Below are positions 1 through 6,914 of a stretch of 64,000 nt of DNA, in pieces; the first letter of the stretch is position 1; each line of letters opens with the position of its first letter. The DNA is taken from assembly GCF_034347405.1 (NCBI RefSeq), contig NZ_CP133778.1, positions 434,001 through 498,000 on the forward strand, in the 5' to 3' direction. The notes under the pieces were generated by a model. That model saw nothing but the letters and a program-made list of their open reading frames with translations. It was not told the DNA's origin and did no database searches. The stretch is from Pseudomonas sp. CCC3.1. Lineage in GTDB: Bacteria > Pseudomonadota > Gammaproteobacteria > Pseudomonadales > Pseudomonadaceae. The translations under genes were made by a program, and so were the position numbers.

Positions 1-2
1 GT

Positions 3-98
3 AATTTTTTGTGCAATCTGGATAATCGTCGACCTCTTTCTGCAGTGGAAGTGATGCGCCGCCTGCCGAAGAATCTTGCCGTTGAACGGACGCGCTGA
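3..98 (+). CDS. possible 3' end of an upstream gene (partial)
   Basis: Frame 3 is open from the window edge for 31 codons and closes with TGA at 96-98. The translated tail is strongly basic and ends in LAVERTR. I do not recognise the family, and a 31-codon open frame can occur by chance. It is listed only because it is the sole candidate for coding sequence before the rplM promoter. Reading the sequence to the left of the window would settle it. Confidence 0.25.
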   Translation, partial: NFLCNLDNRRPLSAVEVMRRLPKNLAVERTR

Positions 99-138
99 CC
101 CGAGCCCCCGATAGCGTCTGTATCCGGCTGCCTTTGAC

Positions 139-167
139 TTGTCAAAGTACGCACTATTCAGTAAGAT
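139..167 (+). promoter_or_regulatory. sigma70-type promoter of rplM-rpsI
   Basis: A TTGTCA hexamer at 139-144 lies 17 bases before TAAGAT at 162-167, about 40 bases upstream of the rplM start. The spacing is ideal and both boxes match the consensus well. The resulting leader would be roughly 35 bases long. The call rests on sequence only. Confidence 0.5.
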
Positions 168-208
168 CCGCCGTCTAATTTACAGGGCGGCCCCTGAGGC
201 TATAAAGA

Positions 209-637
209 ATGAAAACTTTTACTGCTAAACCAGAAACAGTAAAGCGCGACTGGTTTGTCGTCGACGCTGCTGGTCAGACCCTGGGTCGTCTGGCCACCGA
301 GATCGCGAGCCGTCTGCGTGGCAAGCACAAGCCTGAATTCACTCCGCACGTTGACACCGGTGACTACATCGTTGTTATCAATGCTGAGCAGATTCGTGTC
401 ACTGGTGCTAAGACCTCTGACAAGATGTACTACTCTCACTCCGGTTTCCCGGGCGGGATTAAGTCGATCAACTTCGAAAAGCTGATCGCCAAAGCTCCTG
501 AGCGCGTGATCGAGACCGCGGTTAAAGGCATGTTGCCTAAGAACCCACTGGGTCGCGACATGTACCGTAAGCTGAAAGTCTATGCGGGCGCTGCTCACCC
601 TCATACTGCTCAGCAGCCCCAAGAACTGAAGTTTTAA
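209..637 (+). CDS. rplM: 50S ribosomal protein L13
   Basis: This gene encodes the 142-residue L13 protein of the large ribosomal subunit, an early-assembly protein that binds 23S rRNA. The whole sequence reads as the family: the opening MKTFTAKPETVKRDW, the GQTLGRLATEIA helix and the SGFPGG loop are all present, and the length is normal. It is the first gene of a two-gene operon; rpsI starts 14 bases after its stop. A sigma70-type promoter lies just upstream. L13 is known in E. coli to repress its own operon through the leader, but I did not identify the corresponding structure here. Confidence 0.98.
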   Translation: MKTFTAKPETVKRDWFVVDAAGQTLGRLATEIASRLRGKHKPEFTPHVDTGDYIVVINAEQIRVTGAKTSDKMYYSHSGFPGGIKSINFEKLIAKAPERVIETAVKGMLPKNPLGRDMYRKLKVYAGAAHPHTAQQPQELKF

Positions 638-651
638 CGGAATAGTTCATT

Positions 652-1044
652 ATGTCGGCGACTCAAAACTACGGCACTGGCCGTCGTAAGACTGCAACCG
701 CACGCGTTTTCCTGCGTCCGGGTACTGGTAACATCTCCATCAACAACCGCTCCCTGGATAACTTCTTCGGCCGCGAAACTGCCCGCATGGTAGTTCGTCA
801 GCCGCTGGAATTGACCGAGACTGTCGAGAAATTCGACATCTACGTCACTGTTATCGGCGGTGGTGTAAGTGGTCAAGCTGGCGCAATCCGCCACGGTATC
901 ACTCGCGCTCTGATGCAGTACGACGAAACTCTGCGTGGCGCACTGCGCAAAGCAGGCTTCGTTACTCGCGATGCTCGTGAAGTTGAACGTAAGAAAGTCG
1001 GTCTGCGTAAAGCGCGTAAGCGTCCGCAGTACTCGAAGCGTTAA
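652..1044 (+). CDS. rpsI: 30S ribosomal protein S9
   Basis: This encodes the 130-residue S9 protein of the small subunit. Its C-terminal tail reaches the P site of the ribosome. The hallmark basic C-terminus ending in [12 protein letters not shown] is intact, as is the [13 protein letters not shown] opening. It is co-transcribed with rplM, and a strong intrinsic terminator follows 15 bases after the stop. Length and motifs are typical. Confidence 0.98.
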
Positions 1045-1059
1045 TTCGCAGCTTCGTTC

Positions 1060-1096
1060 AAAAAAGCCCAGCTCCTCACGGAGTTGGGCTTTTTTT
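1060..1096 (+). terminator. intrinsic terminator after rpsI
   Basis: A 10-bp stem (GCCCAGCTCC / GGAGTTGGGC, with one G-U pair) and a TCAC loop are followed by a run of seven T. An A-run precedes the stem. It ends the rplM-rpsI transcript and separates it from petA. Confidence 0.9.
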
Positions 1097-1298
1097 ATGG
1101 GCGCAATTTGGTCGATGTGACAACGTGCCACATCCAGCAAATGCCTACGCTGCAAGGGCTGTAGCCGACTCAGAGCGGTAATTACCTTGTCTTAGTAGGG
1201 TCTTTTCATTAACATTCGGCAAAATTTTTATAAAGATTAGTTTGCAACTTACTAGAGGCCTGATTTAACAGGCCACAAAGCTGATGGGAGAGGACGGA

Positions 1299-1892
1299 AT
1301 GAGCAATGACGGCGTTAATGTCGGCCGGCGTCGCTTCCTCGTGGCAGCCACATCCGTGGTGGGTGCTGCAGGAGCGGTGGGGGCGGCGGTCCCGTTCGTG
1401 GGGTCGTGGTTCCCCAGTGCCAAGGCCAAGGCCGCTGGCGCACCGGTAAAAGTGAATATTGCGAAGGTCGAGCCAGGCCAGCAAATGATTGCTGAATGGC
1501 GTGGTCAGCCCGTATTCATCGTACGTCGCACCGATGAGATCCTGGCAAATCTGAAGAAGATTGAAGGTCAGCTAGCTGATCCGGACTCCAAGCAATCCGA
1601 TCAACCTACCTATGTAAATCCCGAGCTGCGCTCGATCAAACCAGAAATTTTGCTGCTGATCGGTATTTGCACCCACTTGGGCTGCTCGCCTACTTTCCGC
1701 CCTGAAGTTGCCCCTGCCGACCTTGGCAAGGATTGGGTCGGTGGTTATTTCTGTCCTTGTCATGGTTCGCACTATGATTTGGCTGGCCGTGTTTACAAGG
1801 CCCAACCAGCTCCGCTGAACCTGCCCGTACCGCCTTACTACTATGAGTCGGACAACATCGTTGTCGTTGGCCTTGATGGGGAGAACGTGTAA
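1299..1892 (+). CDS. petA: ubiquinol-cytochrome c reductase, Rieske iron-sulfur subunit
   Basis: This 197-residue protein is the [2Fe-2S] Rieske subunit of the cytochrome bc1 complex. It accepts electrons from ubiquinol and passes them to cytochrome c1. The cluster motifs are complete: CTHLGC at residues 124-129 and CPCHGS at 152-157, giving two Cys and two His ligands plus the disulfide pair. The N-terminus has an RRRFL segment followed by a hydrophobic anchor, typical of Tat-exported Rieske proteins. An ATG at 1284 is in frame, but ATG 1299 follows GGGAGAGGA and gives the usual MSNDGVNVGRRRF start, so 1299 is chosen. The stop overlaps the petB start (TAATG). Confidence 0.97.
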   Translation: MSNDGVNVGRRRFLVAATSVVGAAGAVGAAVPFVGSWFPSAKAKAAGAPVKVNIAKVEPGQQMIAEWRGQPVFIVRRTDEILANLKKIEGQLADPDSKQSDQPTYVNPELRSIKPEILLLIGICTHLGCSPTFRPEVAPADLGKDWVGGYFCPCHGSHYDLAGRVYKAQPAPLNLPVPPYYYESDNIVVVGLDGENV

Positions 1893-3103
1893 TGAGCAAG
1901 TTCATGGATTGGATTGATGCTCGCTTCCCGGCCACCAAAATGTGGGAAGACCACCTCAGCAAATATTACGCCCCGAAAAACTTCAACTTCTTCTACTTCT
2001 TCGGCTCCCTCGCCTTGCTGGTTCTGGTTAACCAGATCGTCACGGGTGTGTGGCTGACCATGAGCTACACGCCGTCGGCAGAAGAGGCGTTTGCCTCTGT
2101 CGAATACATCATGCGTGACGTCGAATACGGCTCGATTTTGCGCTTGCTGCACTCAACGGGTGCGTCGGCGTTCTTTATTGTGGTTTACCTGCACATGTTC
2201 CGTGGCTTGCTCTACGGCTCCTATCAGAAGCCGCGCGAGCTGGTCTGGCTGTTCGGCATGATGATTTACCTGGCCTTGATGGCGGAAGCTTTCATGGGGT
2301 ACTTGCTGCCGTGGGGGCAAATGTCCTACTGGGGCGCGCAGGTGATTATCTCGCTGTTCGGCGCCATTCCCGTGATCGGCAACGACCTGACTCAGTGGAT
2401 CCGTGGTGACTACCTGATCTCCGGGATTACCCTGAATCGCTTCTTTGCCCTGCACGTCGTGGCCCTGCCTATCGTGATTCTGGGTCTGGTGGTGCTGCAT
2501 ATTCTGGCCCTGCACGAAGTCGGCTCCAACAACCCCGACGGCGTCGATATCAAGAAGTACAAAGACGAAAATGGTATCCCGCTGGACGGCATTCCGTTCC
2601 ATCCGTACTACACCGTGAAAGACATTGTCGGTGTCGTGGTGTTCTTGTTTATCTTCTGCTCAATTGTGTTCTTCTTCCCGGAAATGGGGGGCTACTTCCT
2701 CGAAAAGCCTAACTTCGAGCAAGCAAACGCCTTCAAGACACCAGAGCATATTGCTCCTGTCTGGTACTTCACGCCGTTCTACGCGATCTTGCGCGCCATC
2801 CCTGACAAGCTGATGGGCGTTATTGCCATGGGCGCTGCGATTGCCGTGCTGTTCGTGTTGCCATGGCTTGATCGCAGCCCTGTGAAATCCATGCGCTACA
2901 AAGGCTGGATGAGCAAAATCTGGCTGTGGGTGTTCTGTATCTCGTTCGTGATTCTGGGCGTTTTGGGTGTTCTCGCACCCACCCCGGAGCGCACGCTGTT
3001 GTCGCAGGTGTGTACGTTCCTGTACTTCGCCTACTTCATTCTGATGCCGTTCTACACCAGGCTCGAGAAGACCAAACCGGTTCCGGAAAGGGTGACTGGC
3101 TGA
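1892..3103 (+). CDS. petB: ubiquinol-cytochrome c reductase, cytochrome b subunit
   Basis: This 403-residue membrane subunit carries both haems b and forms the quinol-oxidising and quinone-reducing sites of the bc1 complex. It is a full-length, unsplit cytochrome b: the N-terminal four-helix part with paired His ligands (for example LLHSTGASAFF and FFALHVVALP) is joined to the C-terminal helices. The Qo-site tetrapeptide reads PVWY (near residue 290) instead of the mitochondrial PEWY. Neighbours are petA, whose TAA overlaps the start ATG by one base, and petC, which is joined by a TGATG overlap, so translation is coupled. Confidence 0.98.
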   Translation: MSKFMDWIDARFPATKMWEDHLSKYYAPKNFNFFYFFGSLALLVLVNQIVTGVWLTMSYTPSAEEAFASVEYIMRDVEYGSILRLLHSTGASAFFIVVYLHMFRGLLYGSYQKPRELVWLFGMMIYLALMAEAFMGYLLPWGQMSYWGAQVIISLFGAIPVIGNDLTQWIRGDYLISGITLNRFFALHVVALPIVILGLVVLHILALHEVGSNNPDGVDIKKYKDENGIPLDGIPFHPYYTVKDIVGVVVFLFIFCSIVFFFPEMGGYFLEKPNFEQANAFKTPEHIAPVWYFTPFYAILRAIPDKLMGVIAMGAAIAVLFVLPWLDRSPVKSMRYKGWMSKIWLWVFCISFVILGVLGVLAPTPERTLLSQVCTFLYFAYFILMPFYTRLEKTKPVPERVTG

Positions 3104-3882
3104 TGAAAAAGCTATTTGCAGTATTGATGCTCGCGATGATGCCTGTGCTGTCCTTTGCGTCCGAGCAGGGTGTGCATCTCGACAAAGTCGATATCGACGT
3201 CTCCGACAAAGCTGCCATGCAAGATGGTGCGCGTACGTTCGCCAACTATTGCATGGGGTGTCACAGTGCCAAGTTCCAGCGCTACGAGCGTGTGGCTGAC
3301 GATCTGGGTATCCCTCATGACGTCATGCTCAATAATCTGGTGTTCACAGGTGCCAAGATTGGCGACCACATGAACATCGGCATGCAGCCTGAAGACGCCA
3401 AGGCCTGGTTCGGTGCTGCACCGCCGGACTTGACCCTGGTGGCGCGTGTGCGTGGCACAGACTGGCTCTACAGCTACCTGCGGTCGTTCTACGAAGATCC
3501 GTCGCGCCCTTGGGGTGTGAACAATACCGTCTTCCCGAATGTGGGCATGCCGAACGTTCTTGCGCCACTGCAAGGGCGTCAAGTTATCGGTTGCAAGCAA
3601 GTACAGATCGTCGAAGACGGCAAGAAGCAGTATGATCCGCTCACCGGCACACCTTTGACACATGAAGCGTGCGACCAGCTGACAGTATTGCCAAAGACCG
3701 GCACGCTGACTGAAGAGCAGTTCGATGAGAAGATCAAGAACCTTGTGACCTTCCTGGCCTACTCGGCTAACCCGGTGAAGCTGGAGCATCAGCGCATCGG
3801 TACTTACGTATTGCTCTATCTGGCCTTCTTCTTCGTATTCGCTTATCTGCTCAAGCGCGAATACTGGAAGGATGTGCACTGA
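3103..3882 (+). CDS. petC: ubiquinol-cytochrome c reductase, cytochrome c1
   Basis: This 259-residue protein is the c-type haem subunit of the bc1 complex and passes electrons to soluble cytochrome c in the periplasm. A cleavable signal peptide (MKKLFAVLMLAMMPVLSFA) precedes the haem-binding CMGCH motif, and a single C-terminal membrane anchor ends in KREYWKDVH. An upstream in-frame ATG at 2926 lies inside petB. The ATG at 3103 overlaps the petB stop as TGATG and begins exactly at the signal peptide, so it is chosen. It is the last gene of petABC, and no simple terminator follows directly. Confidence 0.97.
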   Translation: MKKLFAVLMLAMMPVLSFASEQGVHLDKVDIDVSDKAAMQDGARTFANYCMGCHSAKFQRYERVADDLGIPHDVMLNNLVFTGAKIGDHMNIGMQPEDAKAWFGAAPPDLTLVARVRGTDWLYSYLRSFYEDPSRPWGVNNTVFPNVGMPNVLAPLQGRQVIGCKQVQIVEDGKKQYDPLTGTPLTHEACDQLTVLPKTGTLTEEQFDEKIKNLVTFLAYSANPVKLEHQRIGTYVLLYLAFFFVFAYLLKREYWKDVH

Positions 3883-3910
3883 TACCGTTACAAGCATTGC
3901 TGTTAATCGT

Positions 3911-4024
3911 GCGCGCCCAAGGGTGTCTCTGAAAAGGTAACAGTGCAGGACAGGGGGAGGGCAAGGTCAAGATGACCTGTCCTCCCCGGGTTCTGCTGTT
4001 ATTGGAGGCACTCCTTGGGCGCGT
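3911..4024. other. nested inverted repeat between petC and sspA
   Basis: Arms near 3911-3925 and 4009-4024 share the 11-base block CGCGCCCAAGG and its complement. Inside them lie TAACAG / CTGTTA and AGGACAGG / CCTGTCCT pairs, so the segment can fold into one long interrupted hairpin of about 114 bases. It occupies most of the 187-base gap between the bc1 operon and sspA. It is not a plain T-tailed terminator. Possible roles are a processed RNA, attenuation of petABC read-through into sspA, or a repeat element. Confidence 0.5.
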
Positions 4025-4069
4025 TCGTTTTTCTGCTTCTGATAATTTCTACAAGCGAGGAGGACCGCC

Positions 4070-4687
4070 ATGGGCGTGACCAATCGGTTGGCCTGTTACT
4101 CCGACCCCGCCGACCACTATTCCCATCGAGTACGCATTGTGCTCGCCGAGAAAGGTGTCAGCGCCGAGATCATTAGCGTGGAAGCGGGCCGTCATCCGCC
4201 GAAGCTGATCGAAGTGAACCCCTACGGCAGCCTGCCAACCCTGGTCGATCGCGACCTGGCGTTGTGGGAGTCGACAGTGGTAATGGAGTATCTGGATGAG
4301 CGTTATCCGCATCCACCGTTGTTGCCGGTTTATCCGGTAGCGCGAGCCAATAGCCGTCTGCTGATGCACCGTATCCAGCGTGACTGGTGCAACCTGGTCG
4401 ACTTGATCCTCGATTCGCGCACCAAAGAACCAGCACGTGTGCAGGCGCGCAAAGAGCTGCGAGAGAGCTTGACGGGCGTGTCTGCATTGTTTGCAGACAA
4501 ACCTTTTTTCCTCAGTGATGAGCAAAGTCTGGTCGACTGCTGTCTATTGCCGATACTCTGGCGCTTGCCTGTTTTGGGTATTGAATTGCCGCGGCCTGCC
4601 AAGCCGCTGCTTGACTATATGGAGCGTCAGTTTGCGCGTGAGGCTTTCCAGGCAAGCTTGTCTGGTGTCGAACGCGATATGCGCTAA
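4070..4687 (+). CDS. sspA: stringent starvation protein A
   Basis: This 205-residue protein has a glutathione S-transferase fold and in gamma-proteobacteria binds RNA polymerase to alter transcription under starvation and acid stress. The N-terminal thioredoxin-like part (LACYSDPADHYSHRVRIVLAEKG, residues about 7-29) and the NPYGSLPTLVDRDLALWES segment are diagnostic. Length is typical. ATG 4070 is preceded by GAGGAGGA. sspB follows after 17 bases, the conserved sspAB pairing. The gene sits directly downstream of petABC, as in other Pseudomonas. Confidence 0.96.
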   Translation: MGVTNRLACYSDPADHYSHRVRIVLAEKGVSAEIISVEAGRHPPKLIEVNPYGSLPTLVDRDLALWESTVVMEYLDERYPHPPLLPVYPVARANSRLLMHRIQRDWCNLVDLILDSRTKEPARVQARKELRESLTGVSALFADKPFFLSDEQSLVDCCLLPILWRLPVLGIELPRPAKPLLDYMERQFAREAFQASLSGVERDMR

Positions 4688-4704
4688 GGCTTTAGGAGCC
4701 CTTG

Positions 4705-5118
4705 ATGAATTCAAGTCGACCTTATCTGGTGCGTGCGCTCTATGAGTGGATTGTTGATAACGATTGCACTCCGCACTTGCTGGTTAAATCGGACTACCCG
4801 AAGGTCCAGGTGCCTCAGGGTTTTGCCAGTGATGGACAAATAGTCCTCAATGTATCGCCAAGCGCCGTGCGCAATATGCACATGGACAACGAAGCTGTTA
4901 GCTTTGACGGGCGTTTTGGTGGTGTGCCACACACGTTGTACGTGCCGGCAGGCGCGATTCTGGGTATTTATGCCCGGGAAAACGGTCAGGGCATGATGTT
5001 TGATCTTGAAGAAGCGTTTGACGTGGATGATGAGATTGAGCCGGACGACGACACTCCGCCGCCAGACACCGAGCCGCCGCGCCCGAGTGGACGGCCTAGC
5101 CTCAAAGTAGTGAAGTAA
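4705..5118 (+). CDS. sspB: ClpXP adaptor SspB
   Basis: This 137-residue protein is the adaptor that delivers ssrA-tagged and other substrates to the ClpXP protease. The N-terminal substrate-binding domain (RPYLVRALYEWIVDNDCTPH) is followed by a flexible acidic linker (DVDDEIEPDDDTPPP). The C-terminal LKVVK is the ClpX-binding motif. The ATG at 4705 is preferred over an in-frame TTG at 4702 because of TAGGAG about nine bases upstream. It is co-transcribed with sspA and ends at a strong terminator. Confidence 0.96.
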   Translation: MNSSRPYLVRALYEWIVDNDCTPHLLVKSDYPKVQVPQGFASDGQIVLNVSPSAVRNMHMDNEAVSFDGRFGGVPHTLYVPAGAILGIYARENGQGMMFDLEEAFDVDDEIEPDDDTPPPDTEPPRPSGRPSLKVVK

Positions 5119-5152
5119 CAAAAAAGGCGACCTGCAGAGGTCGCCTTTTTTA
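5119..5152 (+). terminator. intrinsic terminator after sspB
   Basis: AAAAGGCGACCT and AGGTCGCCTTTT form a perfect stem around a GCAG loop, followed by more T. It ends the sspAB transcript. Confidence 0.92.
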
Positions 5153-5170
5153 TGGTCGCTGTCCCGTCCT

Positions 5171-5234
5171 GTAGGAGCGAGCTTGCCTCGCGATCTTTTA
5201 GGTTCAAAAGATCGCGAGGCAGGCTCGCTCCTAC
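5171..5234. repeat. REPIN (paired REP elements)
   Basis: Two inverted copies of the Pseudomonas REP core GTAGGAGCGAGCTTGCCTCG, each extended with CGATCTTTT, face each other around a short asymmetric centre, giving an almost perfect 64-base palindrome. It sits between the sspB terminator and the 3' end of the minus-strand dolP. A sister element is at 45397-45462. Such elements are spread by REP-associated tyrosine transposases encoded elsewhere in the genome. Confidence 0.9.
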
Positions 5235-5240
5235 ACACAA

Positions 5241-5822
5241 TCAGTCGATGTACTCAAACAGTTTGACGATTTTTTGTACGCCAGAAACGCCTTGCACCAA
5301 GTTGGTGGCGCGGGCAGCTTCTTGTTTGGTGACCAGGCCGAGCAGGTAAACGATGCCGTTTTCGGTCACGACTTTGATGCGTGAGCCCGGAATGCCGTTG
5401 TCAGTCAGCATTTGAGTCTTGATTTTGGTGGTCAGCCACGCGTCGTTGTTGCGCGCCAGAATCGATGAAGGCGCCATGACTTGCAGTTCGTTGTTGACCT
5501 TTTTGACTCGCTGCACCGCGGCAGCTGCTTGTTCAGCCTGGGCCTTGAGGTCGGCGCGCGGGGTTTGCCCGGCCAGGAGCACGATGCCGTTATAGCTGGT
5601 GACAACGATGTGCGAGCCGGTATCCAGGTCCGGGTTGGCTTTGGCGACGTTCACGGCAACTTTGGTTTCAATCAGGGAGTCGTCGATTTTGCTGCCAAAC
5701 GTGCGAGTACCGCGATCATCTTCAATCGGCGTGTCGCGGGTGGCGGTCAGTACCGAGCTGCAACCAGCGGTCAGGCCGAGGCACAGCGTCAATGCCACTA
5801 GGCTAAAGCGATTAAAAGTCAT
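5241..5822 (-). CDS. dolP: outer-membrane lipoprotein with two BON domains (DolP-like)
   Basis: This 193-residue protein is a predicted outer-membrane lipoprotein of the DolP (YraP) family, which supports outer-membrane integrity and septal peptidoglycan processing. A signal peptide ends in the lipobox LTAGC, with Cys about residue 21. Two BON domains follow: one around VAKANPDLDTGSHIVVTSYNGIVLLAGQ and one around TDNGIPGSRIKVVTENGIVYLLGLVT. Its start overlaps the stop of the upstream SIS-domain gene (ATGA). The order lpoA-yraN-diaA-dolP is the same as in E. coli, which supports the DolP name. No T-tailed terminator is visible before the REPIN. Confidence 0.9.
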   Translation of the reverse strand: MTFNRFSLVALTLCLGLTAGCSSVLTATRDTPIEDDRGTRTFGSKIDDSLIETKVAVNVAKANPDLDTGSHIVVTSYNGIVLLAGQTPRADLKAQAEQAAAAVQRVKKVNNELQVMAPSSILARNNDAWLTTKIKTQMLTDNGIPGSRIKVVTENGIVYLLGLVTKQEAARATNLVQGVSGVQKIVKLFEYID

Positions 5823-6412
5823 TCTTCACTCCCGAACAGTTGGCTGTCGATCAGATCGCACAAGCAGTGGATCGCCAGCAGGTGGACTTCTTGAATACGT
5901 GCAGTGACGTTGGACGGGACGCGAATTTCCACGTCCTCAGGTAGCAGCAGCGAGGCCATGCCGCCGCCATCGCGGCCGGTCATGGCAACCACGATCATCT
6001 CGCGATCGTGAGCCGCCTGAATGGCCTGGATGATGTTGGCTGAGTTGCCGCTGGTAGAGATCGCCAGCAGCACATCGCCCGGTTGGCCAAGGGCGCGGAT
6101 CTGCTTGGAGAAAATCTCGTTGAAGCTGTAGTCATTGGCGATCGAGGTGATCGTCGAGCTGTCGGTGGTCAGTGCAATAGCTGGCAAGCTTGGGCGCTCG
6201 CGCTCAAAGCGGTTAAGCAGCTCGGACGAGAAGTGCTGGGCGTCGCCCGCGGAACCACCGTTACCACACGAAAGCATTTTGCCCTCGTTGAGCAGGGCGT
6301 TAACCATCACTTGGCTGGCTTGCTCGATGTGAGGGGCAAGAACCTCCATCGCCTGCTGCTTGGTGTCGATACTGGCCTGAAAAAGCTGGCGAATTCGGGA
6401 TTGCATGTCCAT
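5819..6412 (-). CDS. SIS-domain protein, DiaA / phosphoheptose isomerase family
   Basis: This 197-residue protein has a single SIS (sugar isomerase) domain with the CGNGGSAGDAQHFSSEL phosphosugar-binding loop and the STSGNSANI loop. Family members are either GmhA, which makes heptose 7-phosphate for lipopolysaccharide, or DiaA, which binds DnaA and promotes initiation. The yraN-diaA-dolP order argues for DiaA, while Pseudomonas genomes often label the gene gmhA. Sequence alone does not settle the choice. The start is ATG 6412, with a second in-frame ATG at 6406. The stop overlaps dolP by four bases. Confidence 0.88.
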   Translation of the reverse strand: MDMQSRIRQLFQASIDTKQQAMEVLAPHIEQASQVMVNALLNEGKMLSCGNGGSAGDAQHFSSELLNRFERERPSLPAIALTTDSSTITSIANDYSFNEIFSKQIRALGQPGDVLLAISTSGNSANIIQAIQAAHDREMIVVAMTGRDGGGMASLLLPEDVEIRVPSNVTARIQEVHLLAIHCLCDLIDSQLFGSEE

Positions 6413-6551
6413 CTATGTGACCTTAAGTAGGGCGGCTGGTCGGGCGTGAGCCAGGTGTTCCTGGGTGACTTCCCGGCACAAAAATGTGCAGCCCGCAAAG
6501 CAAAGCAAAATCGTTTAGTAAAAAGTGTGCTGGAATCGGCCCGGCAGCGCT

Positions 6552-6914
6552 TTAGCTGTCAAAGGCATTCCGTAGCCAGTTCAAATGGGGTGTTGCGCTA
6601 TCCATGGCTACGACGTCAAATCGACAGGGGTGATTGGCCCAGCGCGATTCGCGTTGCAAGAAATACTGAGCGGCCAGTATCAGTTTTTGACGCTTGCGTG
6701 CGTCAATGCTGGCTAGTGCGCCGCCCCATTGCGCATGTTGTCGGTAACGAACTTCGACGAATACTACTGTATCGCCGTCGAGCATGACCAGATCCAGCTC
6801 GCCGCGCTTGCATAGCCAGTTCTGCGCCAGCAAGCGTAAGCCGTGTTGCTCAAGATGCCGCAGCGCAGTGCGCTCGGCATCTTTACCTGTTTGCTGGCTT
6901 GTGCGTTCGGGCAT
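6552..6914 (-). CDS. yraN: UPF0102 family protein YraN
   Basis: This 120-residue protein is YraN, a small endonuclease-fold protein of uncertain role found next to lpoA in many proteobacteria. The family core is visible: GKDAERTALRHLEQHGLRLLAQNW near the start, then GELDLVMLDGDTVVFVEVRYR, which holds the acidic residues and the EVR(Y)R of the nuclease-like fold. The reading frame extends further upstream, but ATG 6914 (MPERTSQQTG) gives the family length and shares its A with the lpoA stop (TGATG). A 139-base gap separates it from the next gene. Confidence 0.9.
   Translation of the reverse strand: MPERTSQQTGKDAERTALRHLEQHGLRLLAQNWLCKRGELDLVMLDGDTVVFVEVRYRQHAQWGGALASIDARKRQKLILAAQYFLQRESRWANHPCRFDVVAMDSATPHLNWLRNAFDS

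Noticed and set aside
155..160. TTGACT / TATTCA as an alternative rplM promoter
   Set aside because: The spacer would be only 15 bases. TTGTCA with TAAGAT at 17 bases is the better pair.
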